Positions 25,373 to 36,095 of a DNA stretch of 64,000 bases are shown here, in pieces. How positions within the stretch are numbered: the first letter of the stretch is position 1; every line of letters starts with the position of its first letter. Source of the DNA: Hyphomicrobiales bacterium (GTDB lineage Bacteria > Pseudomonadota > Alphaproteobacteria > Rhizobiales > Rhizobiaceae); contig UCEU01000023.1 in assembly GCA_900471485.1 (NCBI GenBank), positions 62,001-126,000 of the forward strand, written 5' to 3'. Below the pieces are notes generated by a model. The model made no database searches, had not been told where the DNA came from, and saw only the letters and a program-made list of their open reading frames with translations. The translations under genes and the position numbers were made by a program.

Positions 25373-25738
25373 CTACGCCCTATCGAGCGGGTTCCGCCTC
25401 TCGTCCGGCATGGGCACGATACCGTCGACGTCATCCGCCTCGAGTTCGACGATCCAGAGATCGGGATCGAACTTCCGCTCGCGGTCTAGCATGTCGCTGA
25501 CCTTACCGGCGTCCTCGCGGGTCAGGCGCAGCTCGAACAGCCGCTCGCCGCTCGCTTCCTCGTCGAACATGCTTTGCGGTGCAGGGCCGAAGAGGTTCTG
25601 GGTGCCGTCGCGGAACTGCTGGCGAATGAAGATCGCCCCGGCCTCCTCCGAGCCCTTCTTCTCGACGGCGGCGAAATCGCCCCTGGCGAAGACGCGGCGA
25701 AGCAGGGCAGAGACGAAGATGTCGGAGCGCAATCTCAT
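25373..25738 (-). CDS. DUF1491 family protein
   Basis: 121 residues matching DUF1491: MRLRSDIFVSALLRRVFARG at the start, AVEKKGSEEAGAIFIRQQ, LFGPAPQSMF, then FELRLTREDAGKVSDMLDRE and FDPDLWIVELE. The family is restricted to alphaproteobacteria; function unknown, cytosolic. It is convergent with the broken ATPase gene. Confidence 0.92.
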   Translation of the reverse strand: MRLRSDIFVSALLRRVFARGDFAAVEKKGSEEAGAIFIRQQFRDGTQNLFGPAPQSMFDEEASGERLFELRLTREDAGKVSDMLDRERKFDPDLWIVELEADDVDGIVPMPDERRNPLDRA

Positions 25739-25848
25739 GATAGGGGTATAGACCGCGGTGACGGCGGCGGCAACGCTTGGCGGGCGGTCAGTAGGCGATG
25801 TAGATGTCGCCCATCCGGCGCTGCCGTGACCAAAGTGAAAGACGGCGC

Positions 25849-26788
25849 TCAGAGCGCGCCGATTTCCTTGAGTTTCTTCAGCACGGCATCGCTCGGCTCG
25901 CCGTCCTCGGGCAGGCTGTAGTGCTTCTGGAAATGGCGGATCGCGGTGCGGGTCGCCTCGCCGGCGACGCCGTCGACGCCGACGTTGGAATAGGCCATGT
26001 TGCTCAGGCCCTTCTGGATCTTCAGGACCAGATCGACGTTTGTGAGCTTGGCGGATTGCACCGGGGCGGATTGCGCCTGTGTCGCCTTGGCGGGTTGGGC
26101 CTTGACTGGCTGGGCGGGCGCGGTCTTCACGTTCTTTTCGGCGTTGCGGATGGCGGCGGCCACTGGGTCCTCGGCGGCGGCCTTGGAGGTGACATCCTCG
26201 CGCGGGCGCTCGGTGGGGATGGTTGACGGGCCGGCGGAATCGGTCCGCAGGGCGGCCAGCACCTCGGGCGAGGCATCGCCCTTCTGCGGCATGCCGACGG
26301 TTTCCTCGAAGAACAGGATGGCGGCGCTGGTGCGCGGGCCGATGACGCCATCCGGCGCACCGTTATAGAGGCCGCGGCGGATCAGCTCCTTCTGGATGTC
26401 CATGACCATCCGGTTCGGCTGCTGGCCGCCGGGGGCGACGGGCGGCGTGCCGCTGGTGGTCTGGGCGGCATCGGCCTCGTCCTGGCGCTCGATCTTGAAG
26501 GTGGTCACCTCGGTTGCCGGCAACTCCATGGTGGCGCGGCTGCCGAGCGAATTGGGAAACAGCGGATCGCGGGTACGGAAGAAGGGATGCGGATGGGTGC
26601 CGGGCTGGTACCAGAGCGCATTGGCGGCAACGAAGCTGAAGATGACGAGGAAGGCTGCCGTGCCGCCGGCAATCGACGGATTGCGGCCGATCACGCTGCC
26701 GAGCGCGGCTGCGCCCTGCAGGCCGAGACCGCCTGCCATGGTTGCCCCCGTGAGAAGCAGGCCCGGCTTCTGCCGGCCCCTTTTTCCC

Positions 26789-26817
<29 letters not shown>
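25849..26817 (-). CDS. Membrane-anchored peptidoglycan-binding protein
   Basis: 322 residues. A very basic cytoplasmic N-terminus (KRKSPKGKRGRQK) is followed by hydrophobic segments at about 22-45 and 50-68, then two PG_binding_1 domains: MDIQKELIRRGLYNGAPDGVIGPRTSAAI (about 140-190) and LVLKIQKGLSNMAYSNVGVDG to the C-terminus, joined by an Ala/Pro/Gln-rich linker. The D-G-x-x-G-xx-T pattern is kept in both. It likely ties the inner membrane to the wall. Its start overlaps the end of the histidine kinase gene by 29 bases, so the two are co-expressed. Confidence 0.88.
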
Positions 26818-28321
<1,504 letters not shown>

Positions 28322-28770
28322 TACACGCACGCAATACCCGCCCAAAAAAGGCTCTTGTTACAGGCCGGAGAATAGGCCCCGGGCGCTTAAGGAAAGGATA
28401 AGGCAAAAGCCGCCTCCACATCCCAAAAGGGCAAAAGATCCCGTTTTGGGGCACCTTGGCGCTCCTTTGTTTTTTACGGTTAACAGGGGGTAAGCAGCGG
28501 ATTTCGCTCACATTTCGGAAAAACGTTAAGACTTGTGGCAGCTTGCCCGCGCGGTTTGCCTGCAATTACAGGCGGCGGCCCGAGACATGCTTAACGGGAA
28601 TGGCTACAATTTGAGTGAAATGCGGCGAAAGCGGTTTCGATTAAAATTTGAACTAAATTTGCCGCAAATGCCACCGAGTTTCGAAAACCGGCATTCGCAA
28701 GTTCTCGCTAGGGTGAAAGCACACCGGAGAACCGGACCGATTCGGCAACAAGACCGAACGGTAAAACAGG
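28322..28770. other. 449-bp intergenic region between divergent genes
   Basis: This gap separates the histidine kinase (minus) from the DUF5330 gene (plus). It is mixed in composition with AT-rich patches (TTTTTTACGGTTAAC near 28470, GATTAAAATTTGAAC near 28638). TTAA half-sites reminiscent of CtrA boxes occur, but none has the TTAA-N7-TTAA spacing. No coding frame or RNA gene was recognised. Confidence 0.4.
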
Positions 28771-29307
28771 ATGGGCAAGACGATGTGGTTTCTGATCAAA
28801 GGATCGTTCTGGTTTGGCCTTGTACTCGTGATCTTGTCGTTCTTCAGCGGCAAGAGCACCACACAGGGTGACAACCAGGCTAAATTGCAGTTCGGCGACG
28901 TGTTCGTCGCGGCGACCGGCGCCTATGACTACCTGACCGGCATGTGCGGCGAGAAGCCGGAAGTCTGCCTGAAGGGCGGCGAGACGATGTCGGCGCTTGG
29001 CCACCGCGCCCTTGCCGGCGCCCGCGTTGCCTATGAACTGCTCGACAGCCAGTTCGGCGACGGCACCGCCGCCAAGCCTGTTGCGGCTCCGCATGCAACC
29101 ATTCCCGGCCGCGTTGCGCTGGCTCCCGCTCATCCTGAGAATCTGGCACCCGGCCAGAACCTTGCGCAGGAGCGGACGACCGCGCTGAACCAGCCGATGC
29201 CTTACCGCCCGCCGGTCGACGATGGCGAGGAGATCTCCTCCGACGACGTGACGACGGGTACGATCTCGCTTTCCATCCCGCTGCCGACGCCGCGGCCCGC
29301 CACCTGA
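28771..29307 (+). CDS. DUF5330 protein, membrane-anchored
   Basis: 178 residues. MGKTMWFLIKGSFWFGLVLV is an N-terminal membrane anchor; then FVAATGAYDYLTGMCGEKPEVC, a cysteine pair typical of DUF5330, and CLKGGETMSALGHRALAGARVAYELL. The last third is Pro/Thr-rich and probably disordered. The family occurs in Rhizobiaceae with no known function. A strong Rho-independent terminator follows at 29415. Confidence 0.85.
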   Translation: MGKTMWFLIKGSFWFGLVLVILSFFSGKSTTQGDNQAKLQFGDVFVAATGAYDYLTGMCGEKPEVCLKGGETMSALGHRALAGARVAYELLDSQFGDGTAAKPVAAPHATIPGRVALAPAHPENLAPGQNLAQERTTALNQPMPYRPPVDDGEEISSDDVTTGTISLSIPLPTPRPAT

Positions 29308-29414
29308 AGAATTTCGCGGGATCTCCCCGCACCCAAGCTTGCACTGCCGGCGTGCCTGATGGCGGCGCCCTGTGCCTGACGTGCCTGCCCTGTTTAAATT
29401 CCAGCATTTTGCTG

Positions 29415-29454
29415 CGCCGCGAGGATGCCCATCCTTCGCGGCGTCTCTTTTTTT
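29415..29454 (+). terminator. Rho-independent terminator
   Basis: CGCCGCGA/TCGCGGCG and GGAT/ATCC form a 12-bp stem with one bulged T and a GCCC loop, followed by TCTCTTTTTTT. It ends transcription of the DUF5330 gene 108 bases upstream, before sufE. Confidence 0.88.
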
Positions 29455-29517
29455 AATGGTTCAAATCTGGCTGCCCATCCCCTATATGAACGGGAGAACA
29501 CGGAAAGGCTGCCGCGC

Positions 29518-29940
29518 ATGACGTCCCTCGACCAGATCATCGACGATTTCTCCTTCCTTGACGATTGGGAAGACCGCTATCGCTATGTGATTGAACTCGG
29601 CAAGGCGCTGCCCGATCTCGCCGACGAGAAGAAGACCACGGCCAACAAGGTGATGGGCTGCGCCAGCCAGGTCTGGCTGGTGACGCATGTTTCCGACGAC
29701 AGCGACAATCCCGTGCTGACCTTCGAGGGCGACAGCGACGCGCATATCGTGCGCGGCCTCGTCGCCATCGTGCTCGCCACCTATTCCGGCAAGACCGCAT
29801 CCGAGATCGCGGCGCTCGATGCCTTCGAGGTGTTCTCGAAGGTCGGACTGGTCGAGAACCTTTCGGCGCAGCGCTCCAACGGGCTGCGCTCGATGGTCAA
29901 CCGCATTCGCGAGGAAGCGCGCATCCGCACCGCCGCCTGA
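29518..29940 (+). CDS. sufE: SufE family cysteine-desulfurase activator
   Basis: 140 residues starting MTSLDQIIDDFSFLDDWEDR. SufE takes persulfide sulfur from the cysteine desulfurase SufS and passes it to the Fe-S scaffold. The acceptor cysteine is C48 in NKVMGCASQVW. Other family marks are RYRYVIELGKALPDL, GDSDAHIVRGLVAIVLATYSGK and NLSAQRSNGLRSMVNRIR. It stands alone, away from a suf operon. Convergent with the DUF6456 gene. Confidence 0.95.
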   Translation: MTSLDQIIDDFSFLDDWEDRYRYVIELGKALPDLADEKKTTANKVMGCASQVWLVTHVSDDSDNPVLTFEGDSDAHIVRGLVAIVLATYSGKTASEIAALDAFEVFSKVGLVENLSAQRSNGLRSMVNRIREEARIRTAA

Positions 29941-29956
29941 CCAACGCGCATCACGA

Positions 29957-30826
29957 TCACAGCTCCGGCCGGTATCCTTCCGCGCCCCAATGCTCCATGC
30001 GCGGGCGTTGCTGATGTCGCGGCGGATCGTAATGGCGCGAGAGCGCCATCAGCGCGGTGCGCAGCATGAGTTTCGCCGAGCGGACCGGCCATTGCCGCTC
30101 GCGCTCCACCGTTTCCAGCCCCTTCATGAAGCAGCAGACGTCGAGCGCCACGCCTGACAGTTCCGGCCCCATGGCCTCGACGGCGCGGTTGACGGCGATG
30201 CGCGCGGCAACGGCGCTGTCGTTGAGATCGGCCATGCCGCCGCGCAGGCCGGCGCCGCGACTGGCGAGTTTCGGCTCCCAGGAGGCGGTGACACGCGGCT
30301 GCAGCTGGCCGCGGGTGAAATCGGCGAGCAACCGGTCGCCGGCGGCAAGCGCCTCATCCGGCAGGAAGCGGCTACCGTCCTTTTCCTTCAGGCGCGCGAG
30401 GCCGGCAAGAGGCGAGGCCTCGCTGTTGACGCGGGCGCGTTGTCTTGCGTCGTTGATCTCGACCACGGCATCCTCGATGGCGCCGTGCTGGTGGAGAAAG
30501 GCTTCGTCGCGATCGGCGGCGGCGCGGCGGAGATAGGAGCGCGCGGCCGGCGTTGCATGAAGGATGCCTTCGGCGCGACTGGCGAGACCGCGCGAGACGG
30601 CCGTTTCGATAAGCGACGCGGCGACCACGAGCTCGGCGCCATCGTCGAGGCGGAGCGCGCGTAGCGATGGTTTGCGCGGCTCCGAGCCGCAGGGGCCGCG
30701 AAGGACTTCACGGCAAGGGCCGCGAAGGATGAAACGGAGCAGCCGCTCCATGGACTTCCCCTCGCCCGTCATCTTCTTTCCCCTCGCCTTGCTCATGGTC
30801 TTACTCATGACGGGGGCCTTACTCAT
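29957..30826 (-). CDS. DUF6456 domain protein
   Basis: Start placed at 30826 (MSKAPVMSKTMSKARG) because it overlaps the upstream stop as ATGAGTAA. About 289 residues. The N-terminal half is basic with a winged-helix-like stretch (LVVAASLIETAVSRGLASRA, PAARSYLRRAAADRDEAFLHQH). The C-terminal DUF6456 part has SPLAGLARLKEKDGSRFL, AGDRLLADFTRGQLQPRVTASWEP and GPELSGVALDVCCFMKGLETVERERQWP in pieces. It is predicted to bind DNA. Coupling to the DnaA-like gene upstream suggests a joint role. Confidence 0.8.
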   Translation of the reverse strand: MSKAPVMSKTMSKARGKKMTGEGKSMERLLRFILRGPCREVLRGPCGSEPRKPSLRALRLDDGAELVVAASLIETAVSRGLASRAEGILHATPAARSYLRRAAADRDEAFLHQHGAIEDAVVEINDARQRARVNSEASPLAGLARLKEKDGSRFLPDEALAAGDRLLADFTRGQLQPRVTASWEPKLASRGAGLRGGMADLNDSAVAARIAVNRAVEAMGPELSGVALDVCCFMKGLETVERERQWPVRSAKLMLRTALMALSRHYDPPRHQQRPRMEHWGAEGYRPEL

Positions 30827-31256
30827 GGCCGGGCACCCCGCCGGACCGGAAGATGGAATTGACCGTGCGCTCGACGGCGGAGACGAAGTCGTCGAAAGCC
30901 GGATCGTCGCGGCGATCCTCGACGACATGGCAGGCATGGCCGACCGTGGGACGGTCGCGACCGAAGGCCTGACCGATATCGTGCATCTGGATCTGCAGGG
31001 CGACGTGGCAGACGTACATGGAAATCTGGCGGATATGGCAAAGCGTGCGCCTGCGGTCGCGCCGGACCTGTATGCGGTCCGAGGTCAGCATGACCATCTC
31101 CGTGATGATCTGGGTGCAGATGCGGCAGACGGCGCGGGCGGGCAGGCTGGCCGGCGCAGCAATGACACCGGAGGGCGGATGCCCGTCAAGCGACAGAGAG
31201 GCGGAAAGGTATTGGGGCGCGGCGGCGCCGGGCAAAGGATTATGTTGAATAGGCAT
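30819..31256 (-). CDS. DnaA domain IV-like helix-turn-helix protein
   Basis: 145 residues; GGGAG seven bases before the ATG supports the start. Residues about 60-125 resemble the DnaA C-terminal DNA-binding domain: RRRTLCHIRQISMYVCHVAL, then IGQAFGRDRPTVGHACHVVE. Compare the DnaA box-recognition motif GRDHTTVLHA. There is no AAA+ ATPase domain, so it cannot act as an initiator itself but could bind related sites. It overlaps the DUF6456 gene by eight bases and lies just downstream of mucR, behind the mucR terminator. Confidence 0.8.
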   Translation of the reverse strand: MPIQHNPLPGAAAPQYLSASLSLDGHPPSGVIAAPASLPARAVCRICTQIITEMVMLTSDRIQVRRDRRRTLCHIRQISMYVCHVALQIQMHDIGQAFGRDRPTVGHACHVVEDRRDDPAFDDFVSAVERTVNSIFRSGGVPGHE

Positions 31257-31417
31257 ATGAACACTCCCGTTATAGGAATTAATTCATACACCCTACACAG
31301 CTGCGGGGACGGATAAAAGCACTCCGGTGCAACTTCGTGTTGTTTTGACTGCCATATTTCTCTAAGCAGCAGAAAATAATGGGATTATTTTCCTCGTTCA
31401 TTCCCGCTCAAAAACAC

Positions 31418-31443
31418 AAAAGCCGGGCTTTCACCCGGCTTTT
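31418..31443 (-). terminator. Rho-independent terminator of mucR
   Basis: AAAAGCCGGG and CCCGGCTTTT form a 10-bp stem around a six-base loop, 25 bases after the mucR stop. On the minus strand it is followed by TTTTGTGTTTTTG. Confidence 0.85.
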
Positions 31444-31467
31444 CACGAGATATCGCTTCGAGGCGTA

Positions 31468-31899
31468 TCAGCCGCGTCCGCGCTTGCGGCGCTGGCCGAG
31501 GCCCATTTCCTTGGCGAGGCGCGAGCGCGCTTCGGCATAGGCAGGGGCGACCATCGGGTAATCGACCGGGAGATCCCACTTCTCGCGGTATTCTTCCGGC
31601 GAGAGACTGTGGTGGGTCATCAGGTGGCGCTTGAGCGACTTGAAGTTGCCGCCGCACTCGAGGCAGGTGATCTGCTCGTCCTGAACGGATTTACGAACCG
31701 ATACAGCTGGCTTCTGCTTTTCGACGACAGCCGTTGCCGACGCCGGGACCGATGTGTTGCTCAGAGCCGAATGCACGTCCGAGATAAGGTTTGCGAGATC
31801 GCTGACTGGCACCACATGATTGCTAACATATGCGGCAACAATATCCGCGGTAAGCTCCACCAGCAATTCCGGCCCGCTACCGGCTGCAGTATCCGTCAT
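31468..31899 (-). CDS. mucR: MucR/Ros family zinc-finger regulator
   Basis: 143 residues. The Ros/MucR C2H2-type finger is at C79, C82, H92 and H96 ([20 protein letters not shown]), followed by [21 protein letters not shown] and a basic C-terminus ([11 protein letters not shown]). The N-terminal helix mediates oligomerisation. MucR is a global H-NS-like silencer that binds AT-rich DNA and controls exopolysaccharide, motility and cell-cycle genes in rhizobia. An AT-rich upstream region and a downstream terminator show a single-gene unit, probably autoregulated as in relatives. Confidence 0.96.
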   Translation of the reverse strand: MTDTAAGSGPELLVELTADIVAAYVSNHVVPVSDLANLISDVHSALSNTSVPASATAVVEKQKPAVSVRKSVQDEQITCLECGGNFKSLKRHLMTHHSLSPEEYREKWDLPVDYPMVAPAYAEARSRLAKEMGLGQRRKRGRG

Positions 31900-32341
31900 A
31901 GTATGTTTCTCCTGTTTGCATGCTCAAATGGCCTTGGACTTCTCAGCCAAGGCCGCCATCGTAGAGCCAACAGCAAAAAACGCGGGTTACTGCCACCTGT
32001 TTCGAAAAACTGAAATCCACCCCTAGATTCCCGCAGCCGAAACCCGAACTTAATACTGCCCGATTTCGAATTAGTACGTTAGCACGCAGCCGACTTCCTC
32101 AATTAAACATTGAAATGCAAGCGCAACGAGGAAATAAGCAACGTGATTCTAATTCAATATCAGAACTCTACTTCCGCATCCAAATATCACCGTTTTGCGA
32201 AAACGCCAATTATTATTTCATATATATCCATCGAAATCTGCCCTTCTCCCAAGAATTAGCAAGCCCGCGGCCAAAGATTAGACGCCAAACGGCCGGATAA
32301 ATATGCAAAAATTTGCTTAAAATACTGAAACGAAAGCACTC
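31900..32341. promoter_or_regulatory. AT-rich region upstream of mucR
   Basis: 440 bases without a believable gene, between the mucR start and the mrpG stop. From about 32030 to 32330 it is one of the most AT-rich stretches of the window. MucR in relatives represses its own AT-rich promoter, so this is the expected regulatory region; individual sites cannot be read by eye. A frame at 32115-32300 has AT-driven composition and no ribosome-binding site. Confidence 0.5.
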
Positions 32342-32671
32342 TCATCTTTTGCGGAGGTCATCGCGCACCGATTCCGGGCCCAATCGGAGCCCCGTTTTGT
32401 GTGCGGCGCGGGCCAGAAGATGAGCCGCCACGGGCGCCGTCAGCAGGAAAAAGACGAAGCCCGCCGACGCCCTGACGAAGACTGCCACCTCGCCCGAAGC
32501 GATGCCGGCGGCGATCAGCAGCAGGCCGGATCCGACCGTGCCCGCCTTCGACGCCGCGTGCATGCGCGTATAGAGATCCGGCAGGCGGATCAGCCCGAGT
32601 GCTGCCACCAGCGCGAACAGCGCGCCCGCGACGATCAGGACGGCGACGATGATCGCTGTCGGATAGCTCAT
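32342..32671 (-). CDS. mrpG: Mrp-type cation/proton antiporter subunit G
   Basis: 109 residues, three membrane helices: [20 protein letters not shown], a second around 48-66 ([18 protein letters not shown]) and a third ending [20 protein letters not shown]. The MrpG/MnhG signature [19 protein letters not shown] is present. It is the last gene of the seven-gene operon and overlaps mrpF by four bases. It is needed for assembly of the Na+(K+)/H+ antiporter complex in the inner membrane. Confidence 0.93.
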   Translation of the reverse strand: MSYPTAIIVAVLIVAGALFALVAALGLIRLPDLYTRMHAASKAGTVGSGLLLIAAGIASGEVAVFVRASAGFVFFLLTAPVAAHLLARAAHKTGLRLGPESVRDDLRKR

Positions 32672-33051
32672 CCCTTCCGTCCCTTCTTCGCGCGCCCGGC
32701 GGTATTGCCCTTGCGCGCCTTGTTGACCTTCACTTTGGGCAATTTCGCGGCAGCAGCCGTTTTTGCCGACGGTTCGCCGCGCGACAGCACGAAGCGGGCG
32801 AAGGCGACGGTGGCAAGGAAGCCGACGAGGCCCAGCGCGATGGCGATGTCGATATAGAGCGCGAAACCGGTTTTCACAGAGAGAACGGCGATGAAGCCGA
32901 TGGCGGTGCCCGACAGCGTGTCGAGCGCCAGGATGCGGTCGGGCAGCGTCGGGCCGACAAGCACCCGCCAGCTCGCCAGCAGGAAGGCGACGCCAAGGAT
33001 GACGAGGCCGAGGGTGGCCGCCGTGGAGACGATTGCGAGCGGCGCGATCAT
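32668..33051 (-). CDS. mrpF: Mrp-type cation/proton antiporter subunit F
   Basis: 127 residues; start [20 protein letters not shown] at 33051, overlapping mrpE by four bases. Three membrane spans; the family signature is [19 protein letters not shown] with the conserved proline and aspartate. The C-terminus is a lysine/alanine-rich cytoplasmic tail ([21 protein letters not shown] in part) longer than in many homologues. Part of the MrpA-G complex. Confidence 0.93.
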   Translation of the reverse strand: MIAPLAIVSTAATLGLVILGVAFLLASWRVLVGPTLPDRILALDTLSGTAIGFIAVLSVKTGFALYIDIAIALGLVGFLATVAFARFVLSRGEPSAKTAAAAKLPKVKVNKARKGNTAGRAKKGRKG

Positions 33052-33521
33052 CGAAACGCCTCCATGATCTTGCGCTCGAAGCCATCGGCAATGTCGCGCC
33101 GCGCCTTGTCGGGGTCGGAGCAATCCAGCGCGTGGACATAGAGGGTGCTGCGGTCGTCGGAGACATCGACGGACAGCGTGCCCGGTGTCAGCGTGATCAT
33201 GTTGGCGAGCAGGGTGATCTCGAAGTCGCGATCGACGGTAAGCGGAAAGGCGAAGATGCCGGGCTTGATCGAAAGCTTCGGGCTGAGCACGGTAGCGGCG
33301 ACCCTGAGCGCGGAGAGCGCCAGCTCCTTCGCGAACAGCAGGATCAGCGTGAGGATCGCCCAGCAGCGGCGCAGATAGCTCCTGCCGCCATAGGGCTCGC
33401 GGACGACAAGCAGGGCGACGGCGCCGAGCACGAAACCGAGGACGAGATTATGCGGCGACGTGCTGCCCGATACGGCGGCCCAGGCGATGGCGAGCAGCAG
33501 GTTCAGGAGGAGCGCGATCAT
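33048..33521 (-). CDS. mrpE: Mrp-type cation/proton antiporter subunit E
   Basis: 157 residues; start [19 protein letters not shown] at 33521, overlapping mrpD by four bases. Two to three N-terminal membrane helices and a cytoplasmic domain carrying the MrpE signature [20 protein letters not shown] and YVHALDCSD. Together with F and G it stabilises the antiporter. The in-frame extension upstream is an antisense-type artefact inside mrpD. Confidence 0.93.
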   Translation of the reverse strand: MIALLLNLLLAIAWAAVSGSTSPHNLVLGFVLGAVALLVVREPYGGRSYLRRCWAILTLILLFAKELALSALRVAATVLSPKLSIKPGIFAFPLTVDRDFEITLLANMITLTPGTLSVDVSDDRSTLYVHALDCSDPDKARRDIADGFERKIMEAFR

Positions 33522-35089
33522 GGTGTCTCTCCCTGAAGCGCAGCACCCTCGGGGAAGACGGATCGCAGGTAGGCGGATGGATCGGCAAGGCCGTCCGCGG
33601 CGGTCTGGGTGAGCAGCAGCAGCGCGTTCGGGAAGATGCCGAAGCCGACGATCAGCGCCGTCAGCGCCATGATCGGCAATGCGGCCGGCCAGGCGATGGC
33701 GGCGTGGTCTTGTGCCTCCACTGCCGGGCGCCAGTAGGCGAGCAGGAAGACGCGGCCGAAGGCGATCAGGGTGATGAAGCCGCCCACCAGGATCACGGCC
33801 GCCAGCCACCAGGCGCCGACATCGAGCGAGGCCTTGACCAGCGTCACCTTGGGCCAAAAGCCCGTGAACGGCGGCAGGCCGCAGGCGGCGAGGAAGAGGA
33901 CGAAGGACAGGCCGGCGAACAGGCCGTTACGGCGATAGAGGCCGGCAAGCGCGGTCAGCGAGAAGCCGCCGCCGAGCCGGGCCGCCTGCCCGGCCACGAG
34001 ATAGAGCGCGGTCATCAACAGCATGGAGTGCAGCGCATAGAAGACGGCGCCGGAGAGACCGCCCGCGGTGCCGAGTGCGACGCCGATCAGCATGCTGCCG
34101 ATGCCCGAGATCACCGTATAGCCGAGCAGCTTGCGGATATCGTCCTGCGCCAGCGCGCCGAGCGCGCCGGTGATGACGGTGAGCGCGCCGATGGCGGCGA
34201 TCAGCAGGCTGAGCTCGTCGCGTTCGGCCGGCAGCAGCATGACGAGGACGCGGATCAGCGCGTAGACGCCAACCTTGGTGAGCAGGCCGGCAAACAGCGC
34301 GGAAACGACGATGCGCGGCGTATGATAGGAGGCAGGCAGCCAGAAATTGACCGGAAAGGCGGCGGCCTTCATGGCGAAGGCGAGCAGGAACAGGGCCGCC
34401 AGCGTCATCATCGGCGCTCCCCCGCGCACGTCCTCTGCATTCATGGCGATATCGGCCATGTTGAGCGTGCCGAAGGACGCATAGAGAATGCCGACCGCTA
34501 TCAGGAACAGGGTCGTGGCGATGAGGTTTAGGACGGCATATTTCATGGCGCCGTCGATCTGGCCGCGCTCGGAGCCGAGGATCAGCAGGCCGAAGGACGA
34601 AATCAGCAACACCTCGAACCAGACATAGAGGTTGAAGATATCGCCGGTCATGAAGCTGCCGGTGACGCCGGCCATCAGCAGGAGCAGGAAGGGGAAGAAG
34701 CCGTGGCGGCGGTTATTGGCGGCGATGTCACCGAGCGCGTAGACGCCGCCGGCAAGGGCCGCGATCGCCGAGGCCAGCGCCATCAGGGCGCCGAGGAGGT
34801 CGATGCTGAAGGCGACGCCGAAAGGCGGCAGCCAGCGACCCATGACCATGGTTAGCGGGCCGTGTGCCGCGACACGGGCGAGCAGCATCGCGTCGAGGAC
34901 GACGAGCAGGACGAGGCCGGCGATGGCGAATGCTGCCTGCAGACGGATGGCGCCGCGCATCATCATGAGGATGGCACCGAGCGTGATGCAGAGCGCGACC
35001 GGAGCGATGGCGAGCCAGCTTTCGAGGGTCGCCGGCGTGGTGACGAGGGCAGAGGAGAGGTCGACGGCGGTGTTTGCGGGGGTGGCCAT
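33518..35089 (-). CDS. mrpD: Mrp-type cation/proton antiporter subunit D
   Basis: 523 residues with about 14 membrane helices; homologous to the proton-pumping NuoL/M/N subunits of complex I. Characteristic pieces are FNLYVWFEVLLISSFGLL (conserved glutamate), MKAAAFPVNFWLPASYHTPR (conserved lysine), ALFAGLLTKVGVYALIRV and DIRKLLGYTVISGIGSM. It carries one of the ion-translocation paths. It is separated from mrpC by about 209 bases holding a palindromic repeat, the only non-overlapping junction in the operon. Confidence 0.95.
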   Translation of the reverse strand: MATPANTAVDLSSALVTTPATLESWLAIAPVALCITLGAILMMMRGAIRLQAAFAIAGLVLLVVLDAMLLARVAAHGPLTMVMGRWLPPFGVAFSIDLLGALMALASAIAALAGGVYALGDIAANNRRHGFFPFLLLLMAGVTGSFMTGDIFNLYVWFEVLLISSFGLLILGSERGQIDGAMKYAVLNLIATTLFLIAVGILYASFGTLNMADIAMNAEDVRGGAPMMTLAALFLLAFAMKAAAFPVNFWLPASYHTPRIVVSALFAGLLTKVGVYALIRVLVMLLPAERDELSLLIAAIGALTVITGALGALAQDDIRKLLGYTVISGIGSMLIGVALGTAGGLSGAVFYALHSMLLMTALYLVAGQAARLGGGFSLTALAGLYRRNGLFAGLSFVLFLAACGLPPFTGFWPKVTLVKASLDVGAWWLAAVILVGGFITLIAFGRVFLLAYWRPAVEAQDHAAIAWPAALPIMALTALIVGFGIFPNALLLLTQTAADGLADPSAYLRSVFPEGAALQGETP

Positions 35090-35126
35090 TCAGTGAGCGC
35101 CCCTCAGTCGGCGTCGTGCGGATATA

Positions 35127-35274
35127 CCCCCCTCTGCCCTGCCGGGCATCTCCCCCACAGGTGGGGAGATCGGCTGGGCTTGCCCGCTCGCTCCACATTG
35201 ATTGTTTGACGCAGACCCCTCCACGAGTCGATCTCCCCCCTTGTGGGGGAGATGGCCGGCAGGCCAGAGGGGGG
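35127..35274 (+). repeat. Palindromic intergenic repeat (148 bp), copy 1
   Basis: Ends are CCCCCCTCTG and CAGAGGGGGG; inside are ATCTCCCCCACAGGTGGGGAGAT and ATCTCCCCCCTTGTGGGGGAGAT-type palindromes, given here in outline. A second copy of the same length and layout lies at 54926-55074. Translation of such elements gives the LPHKGGD-type peptides often mis-annotated in rhizobia. It sits between mrpC and mrpD. Confidence 0.9.
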
Positions 35275-35298
35275 TGGGCGTCCGCACGACACTCATCA

Positions 35299-35676
35299 TC
35301 AATACCCCAACGGCGGCCGCTCGGGATGGTCGGGTTCGGCGACCCGCATCTCGTCGGTATTGTCGGTGCCGATGTCCTGATAGCTGCGATAGGTCAGCAC
35401 CAGCAGAAAGGCGAGGAAGGAGAAGGAGATGACGATCGCCGTCAGGATCAGCGCCTGCGGCAGCGGATTGGCAGCGCCCGATGGCAGCGTGTCGAGGCCA
35501 TCCGGAATGATCGGCGGCACCTCGCGCGTCAGGCGGCCGGCGGTGAAGAGAAGCAGGTTGACGGCGTTGCCGAGGATGGCGATGCCCAGCATGATGCGGA
35601 TCGAGAATTTCGAGAGCATCAGATAGACCGCGGCTGCGAAGAACAGGCCGACGAGACCGGCAAAGAGCGGCTCCAT
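35299..35676 (-). CDS. mrpC: Mrp-type cation/proton antiporter subunit C
   Basis: 125 residues; start [20 protein letters not shown] at 35676, overlapping mrpB by an ATGA. NuoK-like, three helices: AAAVYLMLSKFSIRIMLGIAILGNAVNLLLF in pieces, with the family segment NPLPQALILTAIVISFSFLAF. The C-terminus DEMRVAEPDHPERPP is cytoplasmic. It precedes the repeat that splits the operon. Confidence 0.94.
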   Translation of the reverse strand: MEPLFAGLVGLFFAAAVYLMLSKFSIRIMLGIAILGNAVNLLLFTAGRLTREVPPIIPDGLDTLPSGAANPLPQALILTAIVISFSFLAFLLVLTYRSYQDIGTDNTDEMRVAEPDHPERPPLGY

Positions 35677-36095
35677 CACTCGACCTCCCTTTCCTCGAGC
35701 GCCAACGCAATCGCCGTGACGGCGCCGACCACGACGAGATAGACGCCGATATCGAAAAGCATGACCGTCGACAACGGCACCTCGACGCCCGCGACGATGG
35801 GATAGATCCACAGGCCGGTCATGAAGGGAACGGCGAAGGCGACCGAGAGGATGCCGGCGCTCGAGGCCAGCAGCAGGCCGGCACCGGCGATCGTCAGCGG
35901 GTGGAAGCGGATGGCGCGGCGTACGACATCGACGCCGCTGGCGATGCCGAGCACGGCGAGCGCCGAGGCCGCGATCAGCCCGCCGATGAAGCCGCCACCC
36001 GGCTCGTTATGCCCGCGCAGCAGAACGAAGACGGAGAAGAGCAGCATCAGGGCCGTCAGAACCGGGGCGATGGTGCGAAAGATCAAAGTGGTCAT
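35676..36095 (-). CDS. mrpB: Mrp-type cation/proton antiporter subunit B
   Basis: 139 residues, four membrane helices, MnhB domain: [35 protein letters not shown] in pieces (the GHNxPGGGFxGG signature), then [19 protein letters not shown] and [20 protein letters not shown]. It overlaps both mrpA (four bases) and mrpC, indicating translational coupling. Confidence 0.94.
   Translation of the reverse strand: MTTLIFRTIAPVLTALMLLFSVFVLLRGHNEPGGGFIGGLIAASALAVLGIASGVDVVRRAIRFHPLTIAGAGLLLASSAGILSVAFAVPFMTGLWIYPIVAGVEVPLSTVMLFDIGVYLVVVGAVTAIALALEEREVE

Noticed and set aside
28322..28770. CtrA binding sites upstream of the PAS histidine kinase
   Set aside because: TTAA half-sites occur but none has the TTAA-N7-TTAA spacing.
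32115..32300. 61-codon frame in the mucR upstream region
   Set aside because: AT-driven composition without ribosome-binding site, in a likely regulatory region.
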